Shown here: piece after piece, positions 37,543-46,374 of the stretch | Numbering within the stretch: position 1 is the stretch's first letter | How the letters are laid out: the number at the start of each line of letters is the position of its first letter | Assembly: GCF_041321095.1 (NCBI RefSeq) | Contig: NZ_JBGGWE010000005.1 | Coordinates: 1-64,000, forward strand | From: Fibrella arboris | GTDB lineage: Bacteria > Bacteroidota > Bacteroidia > Cytophagales > Spirosomataceae | Reading direction: 5' to 3' | DNA length: 64,000 bases | Notes under the pieces: generated by a model | What the model was told of the DNA's origin: nothing | What the model saw: the letters and a program-made list of their open reading frames with translations, nothing else | The model's database searches: none | Position numbers and translations under genes: made by a program

Positions 37543-40500
37543 CTAGACCGCGTCAACAGGCGCAGCACTGGCCGCGGGAAACGAGCATAACGTGGCTACA
37601 TAGTCTTTACTGCCATCGGTGACCCAGGCGTCGAGTTGGGCGGGGTCTTTGAGTTGCTGCCCGCGCAGACGCGGCACGACCACGTACCCACAGGCCACAT
37701 CGGTCAACGCCGACATATCGCTCCATAGTTTTTCGATCTGCGCCACGGGGTAAATATCCTCCTGCCCATGTCCCCAGCGGTATTTCACGTCTTTCAGGGT
37801 CACATAGGTCGGAATCCGGTGCGCCACGCTCCGCACGGCTTTCGCCAGTTGGGCCTCGTCGCCGGTTTGCAGGTCGGCGCGGGTGAGGCCGAACAGTTGC
37901 AGCAGCGGGTCGATCTGAATCCAGGTCGTGTTCGAGTTATAGTAACTCAGGTTCAGTTCGTCCTCTTCACGCGGCTGCGCCAGTCCTTCCAGCAAGCGAA
38001 CGTGTCCGTTTACCCGCGCCAGTCCGCCCCCACGGTCCTCGATCCGGCGCGGCACCACTTCAAACGTGAGCACGTTGCCCGACTCGAGATGGTGGCCTAG
38101 AGCAGCCGGGTCTACATCGGCGCCGAGCGTATCGATGTTGTGCAGCATCAGCGTATCAACGTCCGGGTGTTCGGCCAGCAGCTTCGCCAGCGTGCCGTTG
38201 CGCAACAGGTTCGACACCTCATACCAGTGCCCCAGGGGCGAGAACCGCTGCGCCGCAATGTTATCGACATAATCAGTCCCCTCTCCTTTCGATTTAGCCC
38301 AGGCGATCATCGACTGCCGAACGGCATCGCGCACTTTTTGCTTGTTCTCGTCGAGGGTTTCCTGCGGCATTTCCTCGTACAGGAACCGCAGGTCACGCTC
38401 CATCGGTACAAACCGCTGCCCGATTGACCGGCCCGGCGACAGGTACGTTGGCCCCGGGTAGCCAAAGTTGCCTGTTTGCGCCAGCTTCTTCTGAATTGGC
38501 TCGTGGGTCATATAACTGGTGGCGACCAGGTGCGGAATGGCGGTACCATATTTCTCGGCCAGTTTCCGCGTTTTCGCCAGGTGGATTTCCAGGAAGCTGC
38601 GGTGCGAGCCGTCCAGCTCCACAAACGGATTGATGGTCTTGATCACACCCGCCCCTTTGGTCCAGCGGCTCCCAACACCGGCACCCAGGCTCAACACGGC
38701 TACTTTCCCGGCCCGAATAGCGGCTTCGCCTATCTGTGCGGCGGCCGCTACGGAATCAAGCGGCACCACATCGCCCGGCAGTACATCGTCAATCGCGGTG
38801 TCGGCGGGCAGGCGATTCCGCGAGAGGCCGATACGTCCCTTCTGAATTTCTTCCCGGATATCTTCATGCTGAATGAAGTCAAAGCCGTTGTCTTTTTTGA
38901 TGCGGTCCGCTTTGTCGTTCTCCACGCTCCGGTTACCCTGCGAGGTAGGGTCCGACACCTTGAACAGGTTGCTGATGATCGTTCGAAGCAGCGGGTAGGC
39001 CTGGTTATTTTGTTCGCAGTGAGTCGTGAAGAAATCAATTTCGGCCCGGCGCCCATACGGTATCGACGCGGGATCCTTCCTGACCAGTTCCGACACGTGA
39101 ATACCGTAATAGGGTTCGGGCATCAGGGCGTCATTGCCTTCGTGCAGCGTGGCCCAGGTGCCGCGTGGGTTGATGCTCCAGTTGTACACCACCGGCTCCA
39201 TGGCAAACGGCAGCGAGTCAGACAGTTCGGCTTTCGTTTTTCGCAGAATAGCCAGTACCTGCATTTTGTAGTCTTCGTACTGCGCCGGGTTCACGAACAT
39301 GCCCATACCGCCACCCGACATGCCACCGAGCATCAGGAAGCCGTAATAATCAGCACCAAACTGCTTTTTGGCCTTTGCAATGATCTGTTCGGTAAAGTAC
39401 GTCGACGCCCAGGGAATGATCGTTTTGATGGGGCCTTCCCAGTTGCGGGCCGTATTTTCGCCCAATTTCCTGATATCACCCTCCTTGATAGCGCCCAGAA
39501 TATTATCAAAGATCTGGTTCGTCTGCTGGCGGGCCACCCATTCTTTGTCGCCCCGGAGGAGGTATTTCTCCGTCACCATTTCCAGAATCGGACCAACGTT
39601 GGAGGCCATGCCACCGTGCATCAGCACCAGCGAGTTCATGATCTTTTCCTGAATCTCGGGATGCACTTCGTCGCCCTGCAATACGCGGTGACGCGGCAGC
39701 AACGTACCCCGACTGATGCCGAACTCCGGGTCGCCCTTCTGCGCAAATGTGCCCTGAATGGCTTTGATACCCGGCCACACACCGCCCGAATCCTGCCAGC
39801 CGCCACCCGATCCGCCGATCCACTCGCCCAGAATAGCCCGGGAAGCCACCAGCCGCCGTTCACTTTCTTCCAGTCCTCCTTCCAGGTTCCGGGTCTGCCC
39901 CGTAGCCCGCATCAGCAGACTGATGATTGACCCCAGCAGGTTAGTCGATACGGCAAAACGAGACCCTTTGGGAATATCATTCACCTTCGTGACCAGTTCG
40001 ATACCCATGCCCGGCGCTACAATACGCGCCAGAATCTCGGCCAGCGACTGGTTTGTTCCTTCAAACGAGGGCGGAATAAGGCCCGACGCAATGACGCCAG
40101 CCTTTACCAGGCTCAGATAATCATTGCCGAAGTTGAACAGATCGGCCAGGTCCGATACGTCTTTGGTGGTGTTCAGGTCAACGCTGGTGAGGCGGAGGAC
40201 CGGTTCCGAGATAACCCGCACGAAGCATTCCAGGGGTGGCCGGATGTCTTTGTCACGTCCGAACACGCCCAGGTCGATCGAAATGTTGATCACGCGGGCG
40301 CCTTCGGGGTAATCCATGCCCAGAAAGAAAATATCTGACCAGCCGCTGTGCGTCAGGTCCATCCGCACGGATGTCTGTTCGTGCAGAACGGGGTAGAAAA
40401 GCGAATTGTCGGACCGTTGCAGCAGTTTTGGCTGAATGCGGATCGGGTGCTCGGTCTGATGGCCTACCCGAAACATCCATTGGTTCCCCTTGCTCGACCG

Positions 40501-40908
40501 CACACTTTTCCGAACCTGGTCGGCCAGAATCTGAAACGATAGCTGATGGTAGCTATCGGCCAGCGCACTGAACAGCGTTGCGCTTGGCCCCTGCCTGTCC
40601 AGTTCGTGCAGGAACGTAGCGATGGCCTGTTCAAACCGGCGGGCCAGCAAATCCTCAAAGCCGGCGTAGGGGATTTTACCAATCGCGGGCGTTTCCGGGG
40701 CCTCCATCAGCGAGAATCGAAAACCCGCCGACAGAAACAGAATAGCCCTTACTTTATCGTATAGATTCGGCGTGGCCTTTCGGAAATCGTCGAGCTCCAG
40801 CAAGGCCTTCAACAGGTTACTGGCGGTTAGGCTTCGGCTCAGGTCAAAAAACGATCGATTCCGAACGGCAGGGTCTGCCGACGTAATAGTTTCTATAAAA
40901 ACATTCAT
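37543..40908 (-). CDS. GHMP-kinase-like/UDP-sugar pyrophosphorylase fusion (1121 residues)
   Basis: The ATG at 40908 is chosen because the longer frame would be read out of an intergenic hairpin. The first ~650 residues include a GHMP-kinase-like segment, with IGGSGGGWQDSGG (Trp371, Gln372, Asp373) recalling the GGWQD motif of L-fucokinases. From about 738 the protein becomes a eukaryote-type UGPase: VLSLGAGVGSRW as the nucleotide loop, VELDGSHRSFLEIHLAKTRK, ATSYMTHEPIQ, and LMLHNIDTLGADVDP as the metal/sugar region. It could phosphorylate a sugar and then make the UDP-sugar, like Fkp in Bacteroides but with the domains in the opposite order. A GalU-like gene lies just upstream on the same strand. 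Kinase activity is not proven by sequence. Confidence 0.78.
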   Translation of the reverse strand: MNVFIETITSADPAVRNRSFFDLSRSLTASNLLKALLELDDFRKATPNLYDKVRAILFLSAGFRFSLMEAPETPAIGKIPYAGFEDLLARRFEQAIATFLHELDRQGPSATLFSALADSYHQLSFQILADQVRKSVRSSKGNQWMFRVGHQTEHPIRIQPKLLQRSDNSLFYPVLHEQTSVRMDLTHSGWSDIFFLGMDYPEGARVINISIDLGVFGRDKDIRPPLECFVRVISEPVLRLTSVDLNTTKDVSDLADLFNFGNDYLSLVKAGVIASGLIPPSFEGTNQSLAEILARIVAPGMGIELVTKVNDIPKGSRFAVSTNLLGSIISLLMRATGQTRNLEGGLEESERRLVASRAILGEWIGGSGGGWQDSGGVWPGIKAIQGTFAQKGDPEFGISRGTLLPRHRVLQGDEVHPEIQEKIMNSLVLMHGGMASNVGPILEMVTEKYLLRGDKEWVARQQTNQIFDNILGAIKEGDIRKLGENTARNWEGPIKTIIPWASTYFTEQIIAKAKKQFGADYYGFLMLGGMSGGGMGMFVNPAQYEDYKMQVLAILRKTKAELSDSLPFAMEPVVYNWSINPRGTWATLHEGNDALMPEPYYGIHVSELVRKDPASIPYGRRAEIDFFTTHCEQNNQAYPLLRTIISNLFKVSDPTSQGNRSVENDKADRIKKDNGFDFIQHEDIREEIQKGRIGLSRNRLPADTAIDDVLPGDVVPLDSVAAAAQIGEAAIRAGKVAVLSLGAGVGSRWTKGAGVIKTINPFVELDGSHRSFLEIHLAKTRKLAEKYGTAIPHLVATSYMTHEPIQKKLAQTGNFGYPGPTYLSPGRSIGQRFVPMERDLRFLYEEMPQETLDENKQKVRDAVRQSMIAWAKSKGEGTDYVDNIAAQRFSPLGHWYEVSNLLRNGTLAKLLAEHPDVDTLMLHNIDTLGADVDPAALGHHLESGNVLTFEVVPRRIEDRGGGLARVNGHVRLLEGLAQPREEDELNLSYYNSNTTWIQIDPLLQLFGLTRADLQTGDEAQLAKAVRSVAHRIPTYVTLKDVKYRWGHGQEDIYPVAQIEKLWSDMSALTDVACGYVVVPRLRGQQLKDPAQLDAWVTDGSKDYVATLCSFPAASAAPVDAV

Positions 40909-40924
40909 GCTTTTTTTGCTTGGG

Positions 40925-41001
40925 GCGGGGGTTGTGGGGTATAGGGCAAGGAGTGCTGATGTATCAGCAACACCCCTTGCTCTATACCCCACAACCCCCG
41001 C
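40925..41001. repeat. Very long inverted repeat between galU-like and fusion genes
   Basis: Arms of about 31 bases (40925-40955 and 40971-41001) pair with two mismatches. The core is GGGGGTTGTGGGGTATAG. It begins 4 bases past the galU-like stop and ends 16 bases before the next start, so it lies inside the presumed operon. It could attenuate or process the transcript. Confidence 0.8.
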
Positions 41002-41005
41002 TCAT

Positions 41006-41962
41006 TTACACCAGTTGTGCTTTGCGGGCGTTCGCTTCAGCCAATAGCTCCACCATCGACGTCAGCGTTTCGTCGTGGGCTTCACCAGCCAGCCCCAGCG
41101 CCATTTGTGCCCGCAACAGGCCCGTCCGGCCGCTGAGGTCGTAGCGGTTGCCTTTCATTTCGAGCGCCAGGTACGTTTCCGTATCGGCCAGTTCCTGCAA
41201 CGATGGAGTGAGCGGCGTGTTGCCGCTGCCCTGCGCAATATGTTTCTCGAGAATAGAAAACACGGTTGGGGTCAACACGTGCATCCCAAAGAAGCAGAGG
41301 TAATACCCTACCCGCAACCCTGGCGTTTGCAGTTCCAGTTCGGCCGTGCTGAGTGATGGTTTCTCGATGAGTTTCTCGATCTGGTATACCCCGTTTTTGT
41401 TTGGTACGTGCTTGCCCGTCACCGTACCATACTTGCCAATCTGGTGTTCGATGGTGGGGTTGACAGCCGATACCGAGCAGTCCTGCTCAACCGCCAGTTC
41501 AATCAGTTGCGCCGCGCACCGCTTTCCGATTAAGTTCGACACGTACAGGTAATCGCCGAGCAACAGCAGAAACGGTTCGTTGTTGACGAAAGCCTTGGCG
41601 CAGTGCACCGCGTGGCCGTAGCCCAGTGGCTCGGGCTGTTCCACAAACTGCGTCCGGCTGATGAGAAGATCGATCTTTTCAGCTTCCTGACGCGCCCAGT
41701 CAACGCTTTTGAATGATTTGACCAGGTTATCACGCAGGGAAGTGAAGGCGCTTACGTAGCGTTCACCGTCACCGGGGGCACATACCACGCAAATTTCGTC
41801 GATGCCGCTTTGAAAGGCCTCTTCGGCGATAGCCTGCAGAACGGGCTTATGAAGGCCATCGGTATCGATAACCGGCAGCATGGCTTTCTGGATGGTATCG
41901 GCAACAGGGTATAAACGTTCGCCACGGGCAGCAGCAGTGATCACTGCTTTTCTTATTTTCAT
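41006..41962 (-). CDS. galU: GalU-like UTP-glucose-1-phosphate uridylyltransferase
   Basis: The 318-residue cytoplasmic nucleotidyltransferase has the sugar-nucleotide fold from the first residues (KAVITAAARGERLYPVADTIQKAMLPV), with ARGERL in place of the usual GLGTR. GYGHAVHCAKAFV, LLLGDYLYV (Asp metal ligand), EKPSLSTAELELQTPGLRVGYYL and LTPSLQEL follow GalU. It should form UDP-glucose from UTP and glucose-1-phosphate. It is about the usual length with a short C-terminal extension. It probably precedes the 1121-residue fusion in one transcript, giving two pyrophosphorylases of different fold type side by side. Confidence 0.85.
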   Translation of the reverse strand: MKIRKAVITAAARGERLYPVADTIQKAMLPVIDTDGLHKPVLQAIAEEAFQSGIDEICVVCAPGDGERYVSAFTSLRDNLVKSFKSVDWARQEAEKIDLLISRTQFVEQPEPLGYGHAVHCAKAFVNNEPFLLLLGDYLYVSNLIGKRCAAQLIELAVEQDCSVSAVNPTIEHQIGKYGTVTGKHVPNKNGVYQIEKLIEKPSLSTAELELQTPGLRVGYYLCFFGMHVLTPTVFSILEKHIAQGSGNTPLTPSLQELADTETYLALEMKGNRYDLSGRTGLLRAQMALGLAGEAHDETLTSMVELLAEANARKAQLV

Positions 41963-42181
41963 TTGTCTAACTGTGTCAATGACTGGGCGCTGGTCTGTTG
42001 GCCAGGTAAATGGCTAGCCAGCGCGCAGCACTTCCTGGATTTTGGTACAATGATAAATCATGGACAGAGCTAATCGGCACCAGTTTATAACTAAAGTGCT
42101 TTATTCACGAAAAGTCATTAGGTTCCGGCCTCACCGTCTCCAGATCCAGGTACGTTCGGCGAAAGGGGACGTTGAGCACTA

Positions 42182-42961
42182 ATGCCTCTTCACCAGTACG
42201 TATGGCCTGTTGCTATGGAGGATATTGCTTATACGATCGTCAGGCCCGACCCGGCGCTTTCTGACTTCATAGAAAGTTTCTGGATGCTCGCCAACCAGTC
42301 GGACGATGAAAAGCCGGTCATTGTTTTGCCCGATGGCCGCATCGATCTTTCGTTCGATTGGCAACGTCCGCAACACCTGATTCTACAGGGCCTCGACAGT
42401 AGGCCTAAACAAGGGAGGCTGGCAGCCGGGGCAGCGCTGTTTGTCATCAGTTTCCGGCCGCTGGGCATTGATTACCTGCTGGGAAGCCAGTCCGTTGTGT
42501 TAGCGGATGTCGTCTACCAGTTGCCTGCCGATTATTTGGGGGTTTCGTTCAGCGAGGTTGGCGATTTCGAGCAGTTCTGTACCGTGTTCTCGGCCATCCT
42601 GAGCGCCAGGCTGAAGAAACCAATCGACTTACGGAAAAAGCAGCTTTTCGATTCGCTTTATGCCTCCGACGGTGCTATACGCATTACAGAGCTAGCCGAA
42701 AAAATTGGCTGGAGCCGGCGGCAGATCAACCGTTATTTCAATGATCACTTCGGCCTATCGCTGAAAACCTACTGCGATATTCTGCGATTCAGGGCCTCAT
42801 TTCAGGACCTGAAAGCGGGTCGGTTATTTCCTGAGCAGGACTTTGCTGATCAATCGCACTTTATCAGGGAGGTGAAAAAATACGCGGGTGTTGTACCCAA
42901 AGAACTGGCAAAAAACAAAAACGACCGTTTTATCCAATTGTCCACCCTGCCGCCCACCTAG
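42182..42961 (+). CDS. AraC-family transcriptional regulator
   Basis: The 259-residue protein has an N-terminal domain with VRPDPALSDFIESFWML and IVLPDGRIDLSFDW, the pattern of the ligand-binding part in many Bacteroidota AraC regulators, and a C-terminal double helix-turn-helix (ITELAEKIGWSRRQINRYFNDHFGLSLKTYCDILRFRAS, then FADQSHFIREVKKYAGVVPKEL). A start at Met12 (42215) is also possible. It precedes the TetX-like monooxygenase gene by 30 bases on the same strand and is likely to control it. An exact iterated decamer lies 35 bases upstream. Confidence 0.9.
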   Translation: MPLHQYVWPVAMEDIAYTIVRPDPALSDFIESFWMLANQSDDEKPVIVLPDGRIDLSFDWQRPQHLILQGLDSRPKQGRLAAGAALFVISFRPLGIDYLLGSQSVVLADVVYQLPADYLGVSFSEVGDFEQFCTVFSAILSARLKKPIDLRKKQLFDSLYASDGAIRITELAEKIGWSRRQINRYFNDHFGLSLKTYCDILRFRASFQDLKAGRLFPEQDFADQSHFIREVKKYAGVVPKELAKNKNDRFIQLSTLPPT

Positions 42962-42991
42962 TTTTGCCCAGCCTATCAACGAATCACAACC

Positions 42992-44158
42992 ATGCTGGTG
43001 ACCAACAAACAAATAGCTATTGTGGGAGGTGGCCCCGGTGGTCTTACCCTGGCCAGACTGCTCCAACAAAGGGGCGCTTCGGTGAATGTCTACGAGCGTG
43101 ATGCCGCCAAAGACGCCCGTGTGCAGGGAGCGACCATTGACCTACACGAAGAATCGGCCCTGGAAGCGCTCCGCCAGGCTGGCTTACTGGACGAATTCTA
43201 TAAAAACTACCGGCCCGGTGCGGGCAAACTGCGGGTGGTCGATAAAGACACCCGTGTTTATCTGGACGACCATGACTCGGGCGAGTATACGGAAGACCGC
43301 CCTGAGATCGACCGGGGGCCGTTGAGAGATCTGCTGGTGGCTTCGTTGCGCCCAGACACGGTCATCTGGAACAGTCACTTCATCGGCATGACGGCCGTGG
43401 CGGGGGGCTGGGAATTGCAGTTTAAAAACGGAGTTACAGCCCAGGCCGCTATCGTCATTGCGGCAGATGGCGCCCGGTCAAAAATTCGCCCGTACCTCAC
43501 CCCGATTCAGCCCATCTATTCCGGCATTACGATCATTGAAGGTAATGTGTACCAGGCTGAACAGCGGGCGCCTGCTCTGTACGAATTGGTAAAAGGAGGA
43601 AAAATATTTGCGCTGAGCGACGAAAAAACGCTGATCCTGAGTGCAAAAGGCGACGGAAGCCTGTCATTCTACACGGGGTGCAAGGTGGCGGAGGATTGGA
43701 CACGGCGCAGTGGCATTAACTTCGATGATCGCGCGCAGGTACAGGAGTGGTTTCAGCGAGAATTTGGTGCGTGGAACCCTGTCTGGCAGGAACTGGTCGA
43801 TAGCCATGACGCGTGGTTTATTGCCCGACCGCAATATCACTTTCCACCGGACCAGCGCTGGACGACACTTACTAACCTGACGATGATCGGTGATGCCGCC
43901 CACCGCATGCCGCCCTATGCGGGCGAGGGCGTGAATATGGCGATGCTGGACGCGCTGGACCTGGCCCAATGCCTGACCGGTGACTTTCCTGACGTGGCAT
44001 CAGCAATGGCCACCTTCGAAACACGGATGCTGACCCGGGCAGCCGACGTGACCAATGTCACGCTGAGGCAGACCGAAGCCCTACACGCCCCCGACGGGCT
44101 GGACCGGTTGCTTACTCTGTTTGACAGTTTCAGCACCGAGCAGGGATTACCTGTGTAA
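42992..44158 (+). CDS. TetX-like FAD-dependent monooxygenase
   Basis: The 388-residue protein has the FAD motif IAIVGGGPGGLTLARLLQQRG at 8-28 (GGGPGG 12-17), the family's ARVQGATIDLHEESALEALR, DRGPLRDLL, and the second FAD motif GDAAHRMPPYAGEGVNMAMLDALDL around Asp301. This arrangement matches the class A flavin monooxygenases to which the tetracycline-degrading TetX enzymes of Bacteroidota belong. The motif GDAAHLMPPFAGQG of TetX is closely matched. Whether tetracyclines are substrates cannot be said. It is downstream of an AraC regulator, suggesting inducible expression, and is followed by a hairpin terminator shared with the convergent operon. Confidence 0.85.
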   Translation: MLVTNKQIAIVGGGPGGLTLARLLQQRGASVNVYERDAAKDARVQGATIDLHEESALEALRQAGLLDEFYKNYRPGAGKLRVVDKDTRVYLDDHDSGEYTEDRPEIDRGPLRDLLVASLRPDTVIWNSHFIGMTAVAGGWELQFKNGVTAQAAIVIAADGARSKIRPYLTPIQPIYSGITIIEGNVYQAEQRAPALYELVKGGKIFALSDEKTLILSAKGDGSLSFYTGCKVAEDWTRRSGINFDDRAQVQEWFQREFGAWNPVWQELVDSHDAWFIARPQYHFPPDQRWTTLTNLTMIGDAAHRMPPYAGEGVNMAMLDALDLAQCLTGDFPDVASAMATFETRMLTRAADVTNVTLRQTEALHAPDGLDRLLTLFDSFSTEQGLPV

Positions 44159-44171
44159 ATCCAGTTAAACG

Positions 44172-44210
44172 CTGGTTTTCGCTAGCGCAAACCGGGCCGG
44201 CGAAAACCAG
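44172..44210. terminator. Bidirectional hairpin between convergent genes
   Basis: CTGGTTTTCGC (44172-44182) pairs perfectly with GCGAAAACCAG (44200-44210) over 11 bases, between stops at 44158 and 44224. Confidence 0.75.
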
Positions 44211-44223
44211 TGTTCAACACCAT

Positions 44224-46374
44224 TTACAGCAGCTTATCCGGTGTGATGGGCAGGTCGCGGACACGTTTGCCGGTGGCGTTGAAAACCGCGTTGGCGACGG
44301 CAGCGGCTACGCCCACGATGCCCACCTCGCCAATGCCTTTCATACCCATTTTATTGGCCTTCTGGTCATCTTCCCGGATGAAGATAGCATCCAGTTCGCC
44401 AATGTCGAGATTAGCCGGTACGTGGTAATCGGCGAAGGAACGGGTGACGAAATTGCCCCAGCGCGGATCGACGACCGACTCTTCCGTCAGGGCCATGCCA
44501 ATGCCCCAGACAGTACCGCCAATGATCTGCGACCGGGCTGTTTTCGGGTTCAGAATAGTGCCCGCACCCGTCACGGCCAGAAACCGATTTACCCGCACCA
44601 TTCCCGTCAGCGCGTTCACGGCTACTTCGGCAAAATTGGCGTTAAAACTATGCGCCGAATAGTCCTCAGCGCTTGCCAATGGTTTCACATCGGCCCGGGT
44701 TTTGTATTCGGTCAGCTTTTCAGCGAGCATCATCTGGTATGCTGTGGGTCGAGCAAAGAATTGTTTACCCGAGCGCGTTACCAACTCGTCGGTTATTTTT
44801 TCGCAGGCATCATGTACGGCGTTGGCGTAGCTGGTAGCGCCAACCGAGCCGACAGAACCGGCGGCTGGGGGCAGATCAGAATCACCCAGGATCACTTTTA
44901 CGTGCTGGATCGGCAGGTCGAGCGCATCGGCGGCTGTTTGTGTCAGAATGGTATACGTGCCCGTACCGAGGTCAGCCGCAGCCAGTTCGATAGTGGCCGT
45001 TACATCGTTACCCGTCCGTTTGAGCTTGACAATGGCCGAGGTTGGTTGCTGATGAGCCGGGTACGTGCCAGCCGCTACCCCATAGCCAATAAGGTAATTG
45101 CCCTGCTGGTTTTGTCGGGGCTCAGGCTTTCGTTTGGCCCAGCCAAACGCTTCGGCTCCCGCCCGCAGGCATTCGACCGTTTTCCGCGACGACCAGGGTT
45201 TACCAGTTGACGGATCGCGTTCGGGTTCATTCTTAATCCGAAACTCGATGGGGTCCATCTTCAGTTTATACGCCATTTCATCCATCGCCGACTCAAGCGC
45301 GAAGCTCCCGGTCGACTTGCCGGGGCCGCGCGTATAGGTCGGCATGATCAGGTTCATTGGCGCGACCCGATACGTGATCAGCGAATTAGGTACGTCGTAC
45401 ATGATCTTCGAGCAATCGCCGCAGGGTTCAACAAATTCGTTGTTGATCGCCGCATGCGTGATGATCTCGTGCGACAGGGCGGTCAGCTTCCCATCCTCCG
45501 TGGCGGCGAGGCCAACCGTTTGGAGATTGTGCTGCCTCATGCCCACAGAATTGACCATTTGCTGCCGGGTGAGGGCCAGCTTTACCGGGCGATTCACCTG
45601 TTTGGCCGCCACGGCGGTCAGCACGAGGTTGGCCCATTGCCCGCCCTTCGAGCCAAAGCCGCCCCCGATAAAGGGCGACACGATACGTACCTGATCCGGT
45701 TTGATATGCAGGGTATTGGCCGCTGCTTTCTGCGCTCCGTTCACGATTTGCGAACTGTTGTAGAGCGTAACATGATCACCGTTCCATTCCGCAATGGTCG
45801 CGTGGGGTTCCAGCGGGTGGTGGTGTTCAATAGGCGTGCTATAGACTTCTTCTACTTTGAAGGCCGCCGCACTGAGTGTCGTTTTGGCATCCCCGCGTTT
45901 GGCATCGGCTTTTTCTTTGTCTTTAGGTAACGTGGCGGTAGAAGCCAGCCTGGCAAAATCGACCTTCGGTTCTCGCTGATCATACTCCACCCGAATCAGC
46001 CGCGACGCATGGCGGGCCTGTTCAAACGTTTCGGCGACAACGACACCAATGTGCTGTCCGTAAAATTCGACGTCAGGGCTCTGTAACAACGCTCCTCCGC
46101 GAAGCCCGCCGTTCACGTTTAGCTTCGGCGCATTCTTGTGGGTGATGACGGCCAGCACGCCGGGCGCTTTCTCGGCTGCGTCTGTATCGATCGATCGGAT
46201 GGTGCCGGCGGCAATGGTGCTTTTGAACAGAACGCCATAAGCCAGATTATTAACCTGAAAATCAGTGGAGTAGGTTGCTTTGCCAGTCACCTTGGCCAGC
46301 CCGTCGATACGACTGACGGGGGTACCCAGTTGTTTGTTTTTATCCTGCATGGCTTTCGTGGGCATGACAATCAC
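44224..46374 (-). CDS. Aldehyde oxidoreductase molybdopterin subunit (second operon)
   Basis: The 716-residue catalytic subunit is a paralogue of the one at 19.6-21.9 kb. The cofactor loop GGGFGSKGGQ lies in the middle, and GMKGIGEVGIVG carries the catalytic glutamate at about residue 683. RGPGKSTGSFALESAMDEM corresponds to the MRAPGEAPGVVALECAIDEL loop of the first copy and differs (RGPGKSTGS in place of RAPGEAPG), so substrate access may differ between the two enzymes. It is third in the operon, overlapping the FAD-subunit stop by 4 bases. Several in-frame Met residues near the start leave the exact initiation open. Confidence 0.92.
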   Translation of the reverse strand: MIVMPTKAMQDKNKQLGTPVSRIDGLAKVTGKATYSTDFQVNNLAYGVLFKSTIAAGTIRSIDTDAAEKAPGVLAVITHKNAPKLNVNGGLRGGALLQSPDVEFYGQHIGVVVAETFEQARHASRLIRVEYDQREPKVDFARLASTATLPKDKEKADAKRGDAKTTLSAAAFKVEEVYSTPIEHHHPLEPHATIAEWNGDHVTLYNSSQIVNGAQKAAANTLHIKPDQVRIVSPFIGGGFGSKGGQWANLVLTAVAAKQVNRPVKLALTRQQMVNSVGMRQHNLQTVGLAATEDGKLTALSHEIITHAAINNEFVEPCGDCSKIMYDVPNSLITYRVAPMNLIMPTYTRGPGKSTGSFALESAMDEMAYKLKMDPIEFRIKNEPERDPSTGKPWSSRKTVECLRAGAEAFGWAKRKPEPRQNQQGNYLIGYGVAAGTYPAHQQPTSAIVKLKRTGNDVTATIELAAADLGTGTYTILTQTAADALDLPIQHVKVILGDSDLPPAAGSVGSVGATSYANAVHDACEKITDELVTRSGKQFFARPTAYQMMLAEKLTEYKTRADVKPLASAEDYSAHSFNANFAEVAVNALTGMVRVNRFLAVTGAGTILNPKTARSQIIGGTVWGIGMALTEESVVDPRWGNFVTRSFADYHVPANLDIGELDAIFIREDDQKANKMGMKGIGEVGIVGVAAAVANAVFNATGKRVRDLPITPDKLL

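Noticed and set aside
38476..39930. Open frame of 484 codons on the plus strand inside the kinase/UGPase gene
   Set aside because: It is antisense to a gene with clear UGPase motifs, has an Arg/His-rich low-complexity composition, and matches no family; it results from the codon bias of the GC-rich sense gene.
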